Of a DNA stretch of 19,155 nucleotides, positions 17,937-19,155 are shown one piece after another. The stretch covers positions 1-19,155 of the forward strand of contig JAJXVQ010000010.1 of the NCBI GenBank assembly GCA_021782065.1, in the 5' to 3' direction. Origin of the DNA: Pseudomonadota bacterium. GTDB taxonomy: Bacteria > Pseudomonadota > Gammaproteobacteria > UBA1113. The position numbers and the translations under genes are program-made. Numbering within the stretch: position 1 is the first letter of the stretch; the number at the start of each line of letters is the position of its first letter. The notes below the pieces were generated by a model, which had not been told where the DNA came from, did not search any database, and worked only from the letters and a program-made list of their open reading frames with translations.

Positions 17937-18206
17937 TTAACCTATTGTTTGGTAAAATGATTCGCCGCTTTTAACCATGCCTAATTCATCACGAGCACGC
18001 GCTTCCACTGCCGTACCACCCGTTTTTAAAGCATCGATGTGTTGGAGCAAAACGGCATTGTCTTCAGACAAAGCTTCATTGCGCTGTTGCTGAGTGCTGA
18101 TCTCATTTTGCAAGGCTGTTACACCGCGCACGCCGTCCGATGCAACCCATAGTTTATATTGTAAAGTTCCCAAAACGAGCATCATGCCCACCAATACTGA
18201 TTTCAT
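17937..18206 (-). CDS. ftsB: Cell division protein FtsB
   Basis: An 89-residue bitopic inner-membrane protein of the divisome that forms the FtsQ-FtsB-FtsL complex. Seen: one N-terminal membrane segment (about 3-20, ending LQYKLW, a typical FtsB feature), a periplasmic coiled coil (about 30-63, LQNEISTQQQRNEALSEDN) and the conserved tail ARDELGMVKSGESFYQ. It follows eno by 85 bp in the same direction, as in many gammaproteobacteria. Its ATG overlaps the stop of a seven-codon open frame (18203-18223), which has the better Shine-Dalgarno and may couple translation. Confidence 0.95.
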   Translation of the reverse strand: MKSVLVGMMLVLGTLQYKLWVASDGVRGVTALQNEISTQQQRNEALSEDNAVLLQHIDALKTGGTAVEARARDELGMVKSGESFYQTIG

Positions 18207-18223
18207 CGCGCATCCACAATCAT
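18203..18223 (-). other. Seven-codon upstream ORF overlapping the ftsB start
   Basis: ATG at 18223 encodes M-I-V-D-A-R and stops at TGA 18203-18205, which overlaps the ftsB ATG as ATGA. A GGGAG Shine-Dalgarno lies upstream of this small ORF, not at the proper distance from ftsB itself. It may feed ribosomes to ftsB by reinitiation. The peptide is too short to be recognised as anything. Confidence 0.35.
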
Positions 18224-18291
18224 ATTAAAATTCTCCCGTTTTTTTATTGTAGACGAAAACAAAGTTTTTTGTAAGCAGTTTTGCCTCTAAG

Positions 18292-19155
<864 letters not shown>

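Noticed and set aside
18231..18280. A/T-rich hairpin-like stretch between eno and ftsB as a terminator
   Set aside because: The stem is only about five A/T pairs, and ftsB continues in the same direction; not convincing.

Overview
The window looks like the chromosome of an intracellular-lifestyle gammaproteobacterium, most likely from the order Legionellales (Coxiella/Legionella relatives). This is an inference. The base composition is AT-rich. The core genes mreBCD, gatCAB, tldD, nlpD-surE-ftsB-eno are gammaproteobacterial in type and partly in order. Between them sit unrelated genes of the kind such bacteria use against eukaryotic hosts: two orphan genes behind near-perfect PmrA boxes (PmrA activates many Dot/Icm effector genes in Legionella and Coxiella) and a 1400-residue ankyrin-repeat protein. 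No taxonomic marker such as 16S rRNA is present, and no secretion-system gene lies in the window.

Layout. (1) Positions 1-2560 are accessory and decaying. They hold a palindromic repeat at the left edge, an orphan gene (111-1016, minus) with a caspase-like His/Cys pattern and a PmrA box, a transposase relic, a broken DUF4143-type ATPase gene, and a 138-bp MITE-like element with an 8-bp target-site duplication. (2) Positions 2563-7616 (all minus) carry mreB-mreC-mreD, tldD and an exported metallo-beta-lactamase-fold hydrolase of the AHL-lactonase type. Two palindromic structures fill the mreB-mreC gap. (3) Positions 7777-8553 (minus) hold a second orphan gene with a PmrA box, inserted between mreB and gatC, which are neighbours and divergent in Pseudomonas. 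(4) Positions 8699-11939 (plus) are gatC-gatA-gatB. (5) Positions 12074-16276 (plus) encode the ankyrin protein, whose C-terminal part holds two candidate HEPN RNase motifs. (6) Positions 16330-19155 (minus) are the cluster eno-ftsB-surE-nlpD; eno runs off the right edge.

How the genes work together. MreB, MreC and MreD form the cell-elongation scaffold, while FtsB and NlpD act in division and septal peptidoglycan splitting. GatCAB makes Gln-tRNA and/or Asn-tRNA by amidation. TldD is one half of the TldD/TldE peptidase. The most notable feature is the host-interaction layer between these housekeeping blocks: two putative PmrA-regulated effectors and an ankyrin-HEPN protein whose layout recalls, but is not shown to be related to, eukaryotic RNase L.
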